A DNA stretch of 64,000 nucleotides from Halorubrum sp. Atlit-26R (GTDB lineage: Archaea; Halobacteriota; Halobacteria; Halobacteriales; Haloferacaceae), in contig NZ_QPLT01000006.1 in assembly GCF_003666015.1 (NCBI RefSeq), positions 124,001 through 188,000 of the forward strand. Direction: 5' to 3'. Within the stretch, counting starts at the first letter, position 1; every line of letters starts with the position of its first letter. The position numbers and the translations under genes are program-made. The notes under the pieces are model-generated. The model did no database searches and was not told the origin of the DNA. It saw only the letters and a list, made by a program, of their open reading frames with translations. Shown piece after piece: positions 37,702-46,652 of the stretch.

Positions 37702-38943
37702 TTACAGGTCCCCGTTGATGGCGTCCGCGACGCGCTGACGATCGAACAGCCGCTCCGCCGCCGGGATCTCCGGGTACGGGCCCTCCTCGTAGCGGGGCCA
37801 CTCGCCGAACGCGTCGGGGTAGAGCTGCTTCGCGGTCATCTCCAGCTGGAAGAGGTTGAGGATCGGTCCCTGATACCGGGCGCCCTGCGGGTGGATCCGG
37901 TCGTTCTTCACCGCCGTGACCTCCGAACCGACGGGGTCCTCCTCGAAGGCGGCCCGCCGCCCAGCCATGTCGGTCTCCGGCTCGAAGCCGCCGAGATAGA
38001 GGATGACCTCGGGGTCCGCCTCTAAGATCGTCTCGAAGTCGACGACCGTACCGGACTCGACGCTCCCCTCGAAGGCGTCGCGCGGGCCGAGCGGACGCGT
38101 GTGGGCCGTGAGGAAGCCGGGGTTGCTCAGGGTGTACGCGTAGATCTCCTCGATGTCGGCGGCCGCGACCATGATCGCGGTCGGGCGCTCCGCCTCCCGC
38201 GGGAGCCCGTCCTCGATCGTCGCGAGGAGGTCCTCGCGGACCTCCGCGAGCGCCTCGTAGCGCTCGCGCTCTCGGAACGCGTCGGCGACGATCTCGAACT
38301 GCTCCCAGAGGCCGTAGTACTGGTAGCCGTCGGCCCACTGGCCTGTCGGCTCCTGATGGCGGTCGCTGAGCGAGTTGCCGAACCACGGCGAGACGCGCTC
38401 GGCGATCTCGTCGACGTCCTCGCGGCTCCACGCGTCCTGTCGGGTGATCCACGCCGGGTCCGCGAGGTGGACGTCGCTGTCGAGCTCGTACAGCTTCTCC
38501 TTGTCCGGCTGCCAGGAGGAGTAGAGCCCGGACCAGTCGAGCGAGACGCCGGGGAGGCGCGCGACGAACTGGTTCCAGAGACCGTCGTAGTAGTCCGGGG
38601 CGTGCATCGCGGTGAGCCCGTCGCTCCGCCCCAGCGCGAACGCCATGTCCGCGTGGTGGGTGAGCCGGGTGAACACCGTCTCCGGCGGCGACTCGAAGGT
38701 CACCTCGCCGGTCGGCGAGATGGACGCGGTGTAGCTCCCGTCGCCGTCGTCGGTCGAGGAGACGTCCGAATCGCCGGTCTCGCCGTCGGTCGAGTTCCCG
38801 CCGTCGCCGTCGGAACCGGATGGGCCGTCCCCGGCGTCGCCGCCGGTACACCCGGCGAGCAGGCCGCCGAGAGCGACCGTACCGCCGTACTTCGCGAACG
38901 CTCTGCGGGTCGATTCCTCGGGTACCGCGTCCTCGTTGGGCAT
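37702..38943 (-). CDS. Iron-siderophore ABC transporter substrate-binding lipoprotein 1
   Basis: 413 residues. A Tat-type signal (STRRAFAKYGG) leads to a lipobox LLAGC, so the mature protein is anchored outside by its lipidated Cys. A Thr/Gly/Asp-rich linker is followed by a FepB/BtuF-like (PF01497) bilobed domain, with VILYLGGFEPETDM and FQLEMTAKQLYPDAFGEW. It is preceded by two DtxR-type boxes. It lacks its own permease; the adjacent permease/ATPase is the likely partner. Paralogous to the protein at 42195. Confidence 0.88.
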   Translation of the reverse strand: MPNEDAVPEESTRRAFAKYGGTVALGGLLAGCTGGDAGDGPSGSDGDGGNSTDGETGDSDVSSTDDGDGSYTASISPTGEVTFESPPETVFTRLTHHADMAFALGRSDGLTAMHAPDYYDGLWNQFVARLPGVSLDWSGLYSSWQPDKEKLYELDSDVHLADPAWITRQDAWSREDVDEIAERVSPWFGNSLSDRHQEPTGQWADGYQYYGLWEQFEIVADAFRERERYEALAEVREDLLATIEDGLPREAERPTAIMVAAADIEEIYAYTLSNPGFLTAHTRPLGPRDAFEGSVESGTVVDFETILEADPEVILYLGGFEPETDMAGRRAAFEEDPVGSEVTAVKNDRIHPQGARYQGPILNLFQLEMTAKQLYPDAFGEWPRYEEGPYPEIPAAERLFDRQRVADAINGDL

Positions 38944-38946
38944 ACT

Positions 38947-38997
38947 TTTAGGCCACCCTAAACCAATTTAACCGTTCCGATTTTAGGCCGGCTTAAA
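38947..38997. promoter_or_regulatory. Two DtxR-type operators upstream of SBP1
   Basis: TTTAGGCCACCCTAAA (38947-38962) starts 4 nt before the ATG on the minus strand, and TTTAGGCCGGCTTAAA (38982-38997) lies 35 bp away centre to centre. A TATA-like GGTTAAATTGG lies between. Both follow the TTAGG-N4-CCTAA half-site symmetry of DtxR/IdeR-family boxes. Inferred action: iron-loaded repressor blocks the start site. Confidence 0.75.
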
Positions 38998-39028
38998 CTT
39001 AATTGACACGCCGGCGCCCGCGGGCCGG

Positions 39029-39970
39029 CTACTCCTCGTGGCGCGCGCGGATCGGCGCCACTCGCGGGCCGCGGTCGGTGGCCACGACCTCGGCGTCGAC
39101 GCGGAACACCTCGGAGAGCAGCTCCTCGGTGACGACCTCCTCGGGCGGGCCGCTGGCCCGTATCTCGCCGTCCGTGAGCGCGACGACGCGGTCGGCGAGC
39201 CGCGCGGCCTGCTCGATGTCGTGGAGGACGACGACGACGGTGACGTCGCTCTCGTCGCGCAGCGTCTCGATGATCTCCATCACCTCCATCTGGTGGTGTA
39301 AATCGAGGAACGTCGTCGGCTCGTCGAGCAGGAGCACGTCGGTATCCTGCGCGAGGACCATCGCGATCCACGCCAGCTGTTTCTGCCCGCCGCTGAGGCT
39401 CCCGACTTCGCGGTCGCGCAGGTGGCCGCAGCCCGACAGCTCGATGGCGCGCTCGACCGCCCGGGCGTCCTCGGCGGTCGTCCGCTCGAAGAACCCTCGG
39501 TGCGGATAGCGACCGTGGTACACGAGGTCCTCGACGGTGATGCTGTCCGGCGAGGTGCTCTCCTGTGAGAGCAGGCCGAGCTGCTTCGCGAGCGCCTTCG
39601 TGTCCATCGAGTGGACGTCGCGGCCGTCGAGCAGCACCGAGCCGTCGTCGGGTTCGATCTGGTCCGCGAGCCCCTTCAGGAGGGTGCTCTTCCCGGACCC
39701 GTTCGGCCCGACGAGCGCGGTCACCGCGCCCGGCTCGGCCGCGATCGACTCGCCGTCGATCACCGGCTCGGGGGCCGTCGGGTAGCCCAACACGAGGTCC
39801 TCGGCGTCGAGGTCGCTCGCGTCGGCCGCCGCGTCCGACTCGGTCGGTTCCGCTGCGCCGCCCGGGCCGTCCGCCGCCGGATCGGTCGCGGCGCCCGGAC
39901 CGTCCGCCGCCGAATCGGTCGCGCCGCTCTGTTCCTCCGACTCGGTCGCGTTCGCGCCGAAGATGGTCAT
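39029..39970 (-). CDS. Iron-siderophore ABC transporter ATPase
   Basis: 313 residues. An acidic Ala/Pro/Gly-rich N-terminal tail of about 55 residues is followed by Walker A GPNGSGKSTLLKG, signature LSGGQKQLAWIAM, Walker B DVLLLDEPT and the H-loop VVVVLHD. FecE/FhuC type. Its ATG follows the permease stop directly (ATG at 39970, TAA at 39971-39973), so the two are translationally coupled. Confidence 0.92.
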   Translation of the reverse strand: MTIFGANATESEEQSGATDSAADGPGAATDPAADGPGGAAEPTESDAAADASDLDAEDLVLGYPTAPEPVIDGESIAAEPGAVTALVGPNGSGKSTLLKGLADQIEPDDGSVLLDGRDVHSMDTKALAKQLGLLSQESTSPDSITVEDLVYHGRYPHRGFFERTTAEDARAVERAIELSGCGHLRDREVGSLSGGQKQLAWIAMVLAQDTDVLLLDEPTTFLDLHHQMEVMEIIETLRDESDVTVVVVLHDIEQAARLADRVVALTDGEIRASGPPEEVVTEELLSEVFRVDAEVVATDRGPRVAPIRARHEE

Positions 39971-41185
39971 TTAGAGGTCACCCACGTTCCGCCGTCGCCG
40001 CATCAGATACAGGAAGTACGGCCCGCCGACCAGCCCGGTGACGATCCCCACCGGGATCTGCGCGTCGGCGCCCGTGAGCACGCTCATCCCGAGGCGCGCG
40101 CCCACGTCGGCGCCGACCATCAGCGCCGGGCCGACGAACAGGCAGCCGACGATCACCCGCTTGTAGTCGCTGCCGACGAGGTTTCGGACCACGTGCGGGA
40201 CGATGAGGCCGACGAAGCTCACGATCCCCGCCACCGCGATGCTGGCGGCCGCCGCCAGCACGGCGACGCCAGAGAGCGCGAACCGCACCTTCTCGATCGA
40301 CATCCCCAGCGACTTCGCCGTCTGCTCGCCGAGCAGGAGGAGGTTCAGCTGCCGCGAGCCCGCGAGCGCCAGCCCCATCGCCGCGACCGTCCACGGGAGC
40401 GCCATCCGGACCTGCTCCCAGTCGGTCCCGGTCAGCGACCCGGTCGTCCACTGGATCGCCGACTGGACGACGCCGATGTCGTCGGCGAAGAAGAACAGCC
40501 CCGTCTGGAGGCTATTGAAGACGGTGCCGACGATGACGCCCGCCAGCACGAGCCGAACGGGGCTCGTCCCGTTCTTCCACGCGATGGCGTAGACGATCAG
40601 GAACGCGACCGACCCGCCCAGCGCCGCGATCAGCGGCAGGAACGCCGAGAGTCCGCCGAACACGACGAGCGTGAGCAGGATGGTCAGCCCGGCCCCAGAG
40701 GAGACCCCGAGGATGAACGGGCTCGCGAGCTCGTTCCGCGTCACCGCCTGAAAGATGGCGCCGGAGACGGCGAGGTTGGCCCCGACGACGACCGCGACGA
40801 GCACCCGCGGCAGGCGGATGTTCCAGACGATAAGCGTCTCGTGTGCGAGCTCGGGGAGCTCTCCCTGAAAACCCGTGACCGTCCGCATCAGCTCCTCGCC
40901 GAGGAGGAAGTTGAGGAACCACCGCGGGTCGAGGAGGACGGCGGGGTCGAGGACGGCCCGCCACGCCTGCCCGGCCGTCATCGAGTACGCCCCGAAGCTC
41001 ACCTGAACGAGCCCCGCGGCGACGACCAGCAGGAGGCTCGCGGCGGCGACGGTCAACAGCCGCGGCTCGAACAGCCACCCGAGCCGGTTCCCCTCGACCG
41101 GTTGCCGGCGGGAGCCGCCGCCGATCCGCCGGCCCTCGTCGCCGGTCACCGATCCTCCGTCGGTCGCCGGTCGCTCGCCGCTCAT
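39971..41185 (-). CDS. Iron-siderophore ABC transporter permease
   Basis: 404 residues, FecCD family with about nine to ten membrane segments: LLTVAAASLLLVVAAGLVQV near the start, LVAVVVGANLAVSGAIFQAV, GASSGAGLTI-like GVSSGAGLTILLTLVVFGG and the C-terminal TGLVGGPYFLYLMRRR. The EAA-like loop is present. It overlaps the flavoprotein gene upstream by 4 nt (ATGA) and abuts the ATPase. Confidence 0.92.
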   Translation of the reverse strand: MSGERPATDGGSVTGDEGRRIGGGSRRQPVEGNRLGWLFEPRLLTVAAASLLLVVAAGLVQVSFGAYSMTAGQAWRAVLDPAVLLDPRWFLNFLLGEELMRTVTGFQGELPELAHETLIVWNIRLPRVLVAVVVGANLAVSGAIFQAVTRNELASPFILGVSSGAGLTILLTLVVFGGLSAFLPLIAALGGSVAFLIVYAIAWKNGTSPVRLVLAGVIVGTVFNSLQTGLFFFADDIGVVQSAIQWTTGSLTGTDWEQVRMALPWTVAAMGLALAGSRQLNLLLLGEQTAKSLGMSIEKVRFALSGVAVLAAAASIAVAGIVSFVGLIVPHVVRNLVGSDYKRVIVGCLFVGPALMVGADVGARLGMSVLTGADAQIPVGIVTGLVGGPYFLYLMRRRRNVGDL

Positions 41186-42198
41186 CGGGATCCCTCGTCG
41201 GCTTGTGGTGCGTCCAGCCCTTCGTCGCCCGCGTACGCCGCGATCGCCTCGTCGTCGATCGCGTCGAGCAGCGCGTCAGCCCCGTACGCGTCGACGACCG
41301 CCTCGGGATCAAGGCGTTCGGCGAGCGCCCGGTGGCCGGCGGCGGCGCGGGCCCGCTCCTCGTCGGCGTCGACGTACGCCGCCAGCAGGTCGTCGACCGC
41401 AGCCTCGCGGACGCGCGCGAACCGCTCCGAGTTGGGGTCGACCGGCCCGTCGGCGTGCTCCGCGTCGAACCACTCGACCCACCGCTCGCGGTCGGCCCAC
41501 TCGCCGTCGAGTTCGGCCTCGCGGCGGAGCCAGTCGACCCCCTCGGCCGCCTCGCGCCACCAGCCGTCGTCGATACGGGCGTCGGCGACGACCCGCTTGC
41601 CGACCCGCGCACCACGGCCCGCGGCCGTGATCGCCTGGCGGTCGGCGTCCGACGGGGACGCGACGTACAGCCCATCGACCGGGGTCGTCCCGTCGCGGTC
41701 GGCGTACTCCCGGTCGAAGTGCTCGTGCGTCTCGCCGCCGTGATCGTGGACCTCGAACATCGGGTGGTCGTCGTCGAGCCCGCGGAGGTACTCGCCGTCG
41801 TAGCGCGTCGCCGCGACCACGCGGCGGGTGGTTACCGGCTCGCCCGTCTGCGGCGTGACGACGAAGCACGGCTCGTCGGGGGCGTCGCCGAAGTCGTCGC
41901 CGGAATCGTCGGCGTCGCCGCACTCGTCCTCCGCGCGCTCGACGGACTTGACGAGGTCCCCGACGACCGAACAGCCCGCCCGCTCGGCCTGCTCGCGCAT
42001 GAGTTCGGAGAGCGTCCCGGCGTCGATACCGGCCGGGAACCCGGGGTAGTTCTCCAGGTGCGCGCACTGCGCAAGCGACGACCGACCGCGGTCGAAGACG
42101 GCGACGTCGAGCCCGTCGCGCGCGGCGAACACCGCGGCGGCGCAGCCGGCCGGGCCGCCGCCGACAACGACCACGTCGCGGTCGAGCGCGGCGCTCAT
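41182..42198 (-). CDS. Thioredoxin-reductase-like FAD oxidoreductase 2, no CxxC
   Basis: 338 residues. Begins RDVVVVGGGPAGCAAAVFAA with the FAD motif; LENYPGFPAGID parallels the first paralogue. The central CxxC of thioredoxin reductases is again absent. The extra C-terminal 90 residues, rich in Trp and acidic residues (EWADRERWVEWFDAEHADGP), are not in the other copy. The start overlaps the SBP2 stop (ATGA) and the stop overlaps the permease start. Likely intracellular ferric-complex reduction. Confidence 0.85.
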   Translation of the reverse strand: MSAALDRDVVVVGGGPAGCAAAVFAARDGLDVAVFDRGRSSLAQCAHLENYPGFPAGIDAGTLSELMREQAERAGCSVVGDLVKSVERAEDECGDADDSGDDFGDAPDEPCFVVTPQTGEPVTTRRVVAATRYDGEYLRGLDDDHPMFEVHDHGGETHEHFDREYADRDGTTPVDGLYVASPSDADRQAITAAGRGARVGKRVVADARIDDGWWREAAEGVDWLRREAELDGEWADRERWVEWFDAEHADGPVDPNSERFARVREAAVDDLLAAYVDADEERARAAAGHRALAERLDPEAVVDAYGADALLDAIDDEAIAAYAGDEGLDAPQADEGSR

Positions 42199-43460
42199 TC
42201 CGCCCCTCCGGCGACGATCGAGGTGACCTCGTCGCGGTCGAACAGCCGCTCGTCGGCGGGGATCTCGGGATAGTCGTCGCCGTACTCGTAGCCCGGCCAC
42301 TCGCCGAACCGGTCGGGGAACAGCTGTTTCGCGGTCATCTCCAGCTGGAACAGGTTCATGATCGGCCCCTGGACCGGGTCACCAGAGGGGTAGAAGCGGT
42401 CGTTCGCTATCGCGGCGAGCTTGCCGGCGACCGGGTGGTTGGACAGCTCTTCGCGGATCGCCCCCACGTCGTAGTAGGAGGCGATCCCGTACTGGTGGAA
42501 GATTACGTCGGGGTCGACCTCCAGCAGCTGCTCGTGGTCGTAGGCGGTCTCGTAGGTGACCTCCTCGGCGGCGAACGCGTCCGGAACCTCGAACGGGCGC
42601 ACGTGCGCGTTCGCGAACCCCGGCTCGTCGGTCCGAGAGGGGTAGTAGGTCCCGTCCATGTAGATGAGCGCGGCGACCGTCGGGCGCTCCGACTCCGGCG
42701 GGAGGTCGCTCCGGATCGTCTCGACCAGGTCCTCGCGGACCGCGTCGAGCGCGGCGAACCGCTCCTCCTCGCGGAACGCGGCGGCGACTCGCTCGCCGAT
42801 CTCGGGGAGGGCGTAGTACTCGTACCGGTCGCGGTACGGCTCGGGCGGCTCGGCGTGTCGGCGGCTGTAGACGTTCCCGAACCACGGCCCGACCCTGTCC
42901 CGGATCTCGGCCACGTCGTCCTCGTCCCAGCCGTCGAAGGAGGCGAACAGGGCCGGGTCCGCGAGGTGGAGGTCCGAGTCGAGCTCGTAGAGCAGTTCGC
43001 GGTCGACGGAGATGCCGCCGCCCGAGCCGGCGTTGAGCTGCGTGAGTCCCTCGCGGTCGAAGGAGACGCCGTCGAGGGCCGCGTAGTAGGCGTCGAGCGT
43101 GTTCCCGCCTGCGTCGGCATCGAAGCCGAGCGAGTTGACCGCGTCGCCGTGGCCGAGCGCCACCGCCAAGTCGGCGTACAGCAGGCTGTACACCATGACG
43201 TCTTCCGGGACCGCGTCGAAGGAGACCTCGCCGACCGGCGCCATCGCGGCGGTGTACGAGTCCGAATCGGCGTCCCCGTTCGTCGAATCGCCCTCGCCGG
43301 CACCGGCGTCCGCCGAACCGTTCCCGCCGTCAGATCCGTCCCCGCTCGACGCCGCCTCCCTCCCGCTACACCCTGCGAGCAGTCCCGCGCCGGCGACGGC
43401 GCCGGCGTACCTGATCGCGTCGCGTCGCGTGCCGACGGGTCGGTCCGCGTCTGGGCCCAT
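42195..43460 (-). CDS. Iron-siderophore ABC transporter substrate-binding lipoprotein 2
   Basis: 421 residues with a Tat signal GTRRDAIRYAG and lipobox LLAGC. The FepB-like domain ends with MNLFQLEMTAKQLFPDRFGE and PEIPADERLFDRDEV, parallel to SBP1 (MTAKQLYPDAFGEW, PEIPAAERLFDRQRV), showing duplication. First gene of a four-gene unit SBP2-flavoprotein-permease-ATPase, each pair coupled. Two DtxR-type boxes lie upstream. Confidence 0.88.
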   Translation of the reverse strand: MGPDADRPVGTRRDAIRYAGAVAGAGLLAGCSGREAASSGDGSDGGNGSADAGAGEGDSTNGDADSDSYTAAMAPVGEVSFDAVPEDVMVYSLLYADLAVALGHGDAVNSLGFDADAGGNTLDAYYAALDGVSFDREGLTQLNAGSGGGISVDRELLYELDSDLHLADPALFASFDGWDEDDVAEIRDRVGPWFGNVYSRRHAEPPEPYRDRYEYYALPEIGERVAAAFREEERFAALDAVREDLVETIRSDLPPESERPTVAALIYMDGTYYPSRTDEPGFANAHVRPFEVPDAFAAEEVTYETAYDHEQLLEVDPDVIFHQYGIASYYDVGAIREELSNHPVAGKLAAIANDRFYPSGDPVQGPIMNLFQLEMTAKQLFPDRFGEWPGYEYGDDYPEIPADERLFDRDEVTSIVAGGAE

Positions 43461-43784
43461 ACTTTTTAGGCCACCCTAAAGATTTAAAGCGGTTTCGAAT
43501 CTTAGGTGACCCTAAATCCTCGACGCACGCTGGCGGTGACCGAGCGCGCGGCCCGCGATGGAGACCTGTCGGAACGTCAGACGAGGCAATAAGTGCCGCG
43601 CGGGAGCGAGACGCGCTCGGAGGGCGACAGAAGCCGAACGCGCAACACCTCCGACCGCCCCCGATCTCGGAGGACGGTATCGATGTGTGCCTTCTATTTT
43701 TTTACTTAAAAATGTGAAATAATATACATACGCCGGCTTCGCTAACTGTTGTGATTATTCTATTCCGTAGAAACAGGGTCACCC
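43461..43784. other. Intergenic: DtxR boxes, then A/T-rich DNA
   Basis: No gene seen. After the operators it holds G+C-rich anonymous sequence and a CTCCGA/TCGGAG hairpin (about 43648-43671) followed by a T-run, then an A/T-rich stretch (43690-43760) unlike the flanks, containing AATAATATACAT. This may be terminator plus promoter material or the edge of a transferred segment. Confidence 0.55.
43465..43515. promoter_or_regulatory. Two DtxR-type operators upstream of SBP2
   Basis: TTTAGGCCACCCTAAA at 43465-43480 is identical to the SBP1 proximal site; TTAGGTGACCCTAA at 43502-43515 is the second, 36 bp away. A TATA-like CTTTAAATC lies between them on the minus strand. The arrangement matches the SBP1 promoter almost exactly. 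Confidence 0.75.
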
Positions 43785-44081
43785 TCACTCGTCGGCGAGA
43801 ACGACTCGACAGCACTCGATCGCTGCTTCGATGTGGCGGTCGGCGACGGCGTCGCCCGTTTCGTCGGCCGACTCAAGCAGTGTGGCGACTTGGCGGACCC
43901 GTTTCCGTCTGGTTTGCGTGTCAAGATCGTCACTGGTAGCGTCGCGGGCGACGGCTTCAGCCTCTCCGAGCCATCGGTTCGTCGCTGGCGGGACTGGGCG
44001 GTCTGCGGTCGCAGTCAGGTGGGTCGCCAGTGCGTCGACCGCAGCCCGCGGCTCAGTCGGGATGTCGATTTCGTCCGTCAT
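43785..44081 (-). CDS. Small soluble hypothetical protein
   Basis: 98 residues from ATG 44081, starting MTDEIDIPTEPRAAVDALAT, helical (RKRVRQVATLLESADETGDA, RHIEAAIECCRVVLADE). An upstream in-frame start would add 52 residues with poor coding character and overlap the divergent gene's promoter. It probably travels with the TauE/SafE and bd-oxidase genes. Confidence 0.6.
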   Translation of the reverse strand: MTDEIDIPTEPRAAVDALATHLTATADRPVPPATNRWLGEAEAVARDATSDDLDTQTRRKRVRQVATLLESADETGDAVADRHIEAAIECCRVVLADE

Positions 44082-44263
44082 TGTGGGTGTGTTGGCGCCC
44101 ACCCTGAAGAATCGTTGCGCCAAGCCACACTCCAGATCCTTTCGAACGTCTCCAGCCGAGTGCGACCCCTTGTTCGCCTCCCGTGACACGTCCTCGGTAT
44201 CTGTCCGGGCTCGTTCGAGAGACACACCAGACGACACAAATCCGTACGCAACCGAGAACGACT

Positions 44264-45064
44264 ATGATCGAGTCGCTCCTCCGGATTGACGTCGTCCTCT
44301 TCGTTCTCATCGGCGTGCTGGGCGGCGCACACTGCATCGGGATGTGCGGTCCGCTTGTGACGATGTACTCGAAGCAGATGACGCCGCAGCCAGACGGCGG
44401 GACGGTGACAGCCAACGACGGGCGTGCCGGTCATCTCACGACCTACGAGGTTCGCCAGCACTTCCTGTTCAACGTCGGCCGGGCGACGACGTACGCGATT
44501 CTCGGGGCCGTCTTCGGCGCGCTCGGAAGCGTCGTGTTCGTCACCGCTGACCAGTTGACACCGATCGCCGACCTCCTGCGAGGTGTTGTCGGTCTCGCGG
44601 TCGGAGGGTTCATCGTGGCGACCGGCGTTCGATATGTCATCGGCGGAAGCGGAGGCGACATTCGAATACCCGGCGTCCAGCGCGTTACGTCGTGGCTCGC
44701 AACGAGAGTCCATCGGCACGTCAACAGCCCGAGTATTGTCGGGCTCGGCGCCGTCCACGCGTTCCTTCCCTGCCCGATGCTGTATCCCGCGTATCTGTTC
44801 GCCTTCGCGAGCGGCTCCCCGACCACCGGGGGAATCGCTCTCGGTGCCCTCGGCATTGGGACGATCCCGGCTGTCTTCCTCTATGGAACGATTATCCAGT
44901 CGATCGACGTTGCCCACCGGCGTCGCGTTCATCGGCTGCTCGGCGTGGTGTTCGTCGTACTGGGGTACGTGCTGTTCGCGCACGGATTGATGGCGCTCGG
45001 TGTTCACCTTCCACACCCGATGTTCCCGCATTACCAGCCCCTCGGGGGCGCGATGGGGCACTGA
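44264..45064 (+). CDS. TauE/SafE-like (DsbD_2-type) membrane protein
   Basis: 266 residues, about six membrane helices. The motif GGAHCIGMCGPLVTMYS near residue 16 and the matching VHAFLPCPMLYPAYLFAFAS near 163 give the two-fold Cys/His pattern of the family found beside respiratory oxidases, where it is linked to metal or cofactor handling. The start at 44264 leads straight into the first helix. Adjacent to cydAB with a 139-bp gap containing AAAATATATCTATG. Confidence 0.82.
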   Translation: MIESLLRIDVVLFVLIGVLGGAHCIGMCGPLVTMYSKQMTPQPDGGTVTANDGRAGHLTTYEVRQHFLFNVGRATTYAILGAVFGALGSVVFVTADQLTPIADLLRGVVGLAVGGFIVATGVRYVIGGSGGDIRIPGVQRVTSWLATRVHRHVNSPSIVGLGAVHAFLPCPMLYPAYLFAFASGSPTTGGIALGALGIGTIPAVFLYGTIIQSIDVAHRRRVHRLLGVVFVVLGYVLFAHGLMALGVHLPHPMFPHYQPLGGAMGH

Positions 45065-45203
45065 ACTCCGCCTCCGGCGCTACCCGTGACCGTCTCGTAT
45101 TGACTACAGAAACTACGGCTCTGCGGATATAAGCTACCGTAGTACAGTCCTCGAACGGGGGAATTACACAACTTCTCTTTTACTTCCGTGAGAAAATATA
45201 TCT

Positions 45204-46652
45204 ATGTTCTCGACGGCGCTTCCCGACGTCTTGATTCAGGGATGGGCGCTGCAGCTCTCGCCGGAGCTTGCGAGCCGTGCGCAGTTCGGCTGGACGATCA
45301 GCGTTCACATCATTTTCGCCTCGCTCTCGGTCGGGTTAGCGCCGTTCATCGTCTACTTCACTTGGAAGGACGTTCGGACCGACGACGAACGGTTCACGCG
45401 GCTGCGATCATTCTGGGTCAAGGTGTTCGCCGCCGGATTCGTCATGGGAACGGTCACCGGCATCCCGATGAGCTTCCAGTTCGGAACGAACTTCCCACAG
45501 TTCGCCGAGGTGGCTGGCGAGCTGATCGGTGGGCCGCTCGCGTTCGAAGCGAAAATGGCGTTCTTCCTTGAGGCTGTTTTCCTCGGGGTACTGCTGTTCG
45601 GTCAGGAACGCGTCAGCGATCGGACCTACGTCCTCTCGTCGGTACTGGTGGGAGTCGGGGCGTGGCTGTCGGCCTTCTGGATCCTGATCGTCAACGCTTG
45701 GATGCAGACTCCACGGGGCTTCGAGATGATCACGCGTAACGGTATGGAGGTCGCGAAGCTAACCGACCCGCTGGCTGCGTTCTTCACGCCCCGGATGCCG
45801 TGGATGTATGTACACATGGTCAACGCGTCGGTCATTTCCGTCGCGCTGCTGGTCGCCGGGGTCTCGGCGTACATCGTCTGGAAGAAGCGAGACGCCGCTG
45901 CGTGGAACACTGCGTTGAAACTCGCGGTTATCATCCTGCTCGTCACCGCTCCTCTACAGGCAGTCCACGGTGACGCGTATGGGCGTCACGTCGCAGATAC
46001 ACAGCCACAGAAGTTCGCAGCCATGGAAGCTCACTACGAGACCGGCACGGCGGACTTACACCTGCTCGCGTTCCCGAAGAGCATTGACGCGATCACCGAC
46101 CCGAAAGCCGAGAACCTCTTTACTGTGAGTCTCCCGGGCGTCGGGTCGTTCCTCGCTAGCGGTGGCGACTTCGACGCCGAAGTGCTCGGATTAAACGAGT
46201 ACGAGGAGAACCCGCCCGTAGCGATGGTGTTCTGGTCGTTCCGGTTCATGGTCGGACTCGGATTCCTGTTCATCGGGTTGGCGCTGTGGGGCGGGTATCT
46301 CATCTACAACGGACGCCTCTCGGAGAGCAATCGATTCCTGAAGACGATGATCGCTGCGTCGCCGCTCGGCTACGCGGCGCTTCTCACGGGGTGGTACGTC
46401 ACAGAGATCGGTCGACAACCGTGGGTCATCCAGGGCGAACTCAGAACTAGTGAGGCCGTTTCCTCGACATTGAGCGGAACCGAAGCGACTCTGACGCTCG
46501 TTGGCTTCGTCGTTATCTATATCGGACTGATCTTGGTAGCCCTTCATGTGCTGCGGTGGCTGGTCGAAGACGAGCTCCGGGAACTCGGAGCGAAGGTATC
46601 GGACGACGACCGCTGGTACGGTCCGGTCCCGAAGGTGAGCGACGATGACTGA
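45204..46652 (+). CDS. cydA: Cytochrome bd-type quinol oxidase subunit I
   Basis: 482 residues, multi-helix heme protein. The heme b595 ligand His lies in WTISVHIIFASL near residue 34. A second His is in YVHMVNASVIS near 200, and the Met-bearing segment is VFWSFRFMVGLGF near 345. The Q-loop is short, as in CIO-like branches, so cyanide-insensitive oxidase is possible. It overlaps cydB by 8 nt. Codon use is less G+C-biased than in the genes before 43,000. Confidence 0.93.
   Translation: MFSTALPDVLIQGWALQLSPELASRAQFGWTISVHIIFASLSVGLAPFIVYFTWKDVRTDDERFTRLRSFWVKVFAAGFVMGTVTGIPMSFQFGTNFPQFAEVAGELIGGPLAFEAKMAFFLEAVFLGVLLFGQERVSDRTYVLSSVLVGVGAWLSAFWILIVNAWMQTPRGFEMITRNGMEVAKLTDPLAAFFTPRMPWMYVHMVNASVISVALLVAGVSAYIVWKKRDAAAWNTALKLAVIILLVTAPLQAVHGDAYGRHVADTQPQKFAAMEAHYETGTADLHLLAFPKSIDAITDPKAENLFTVSLPGVGSFLASGGDFDAEVLGLNEYEENPPVAMVFWSFRFMVGLGFLFIGLALWGGYLIYNGRLSESNRFLKTMIAASPLGYAALLTGWYVTEIGRQPWVIQGELRTSEAVSSTLSGTEATLTLVGFVVIYIGLILVALHVLRWLVEDELRELGAKVSDDDRWYGPVPKVSDDD

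Noticed and set aside
43785-44237. Longer N-terminus for the small protein before SafE-like gene
   Set aside because: The extension overlaps the divergent gene's promoter and lacks coding character; ATG 44081 preferred.
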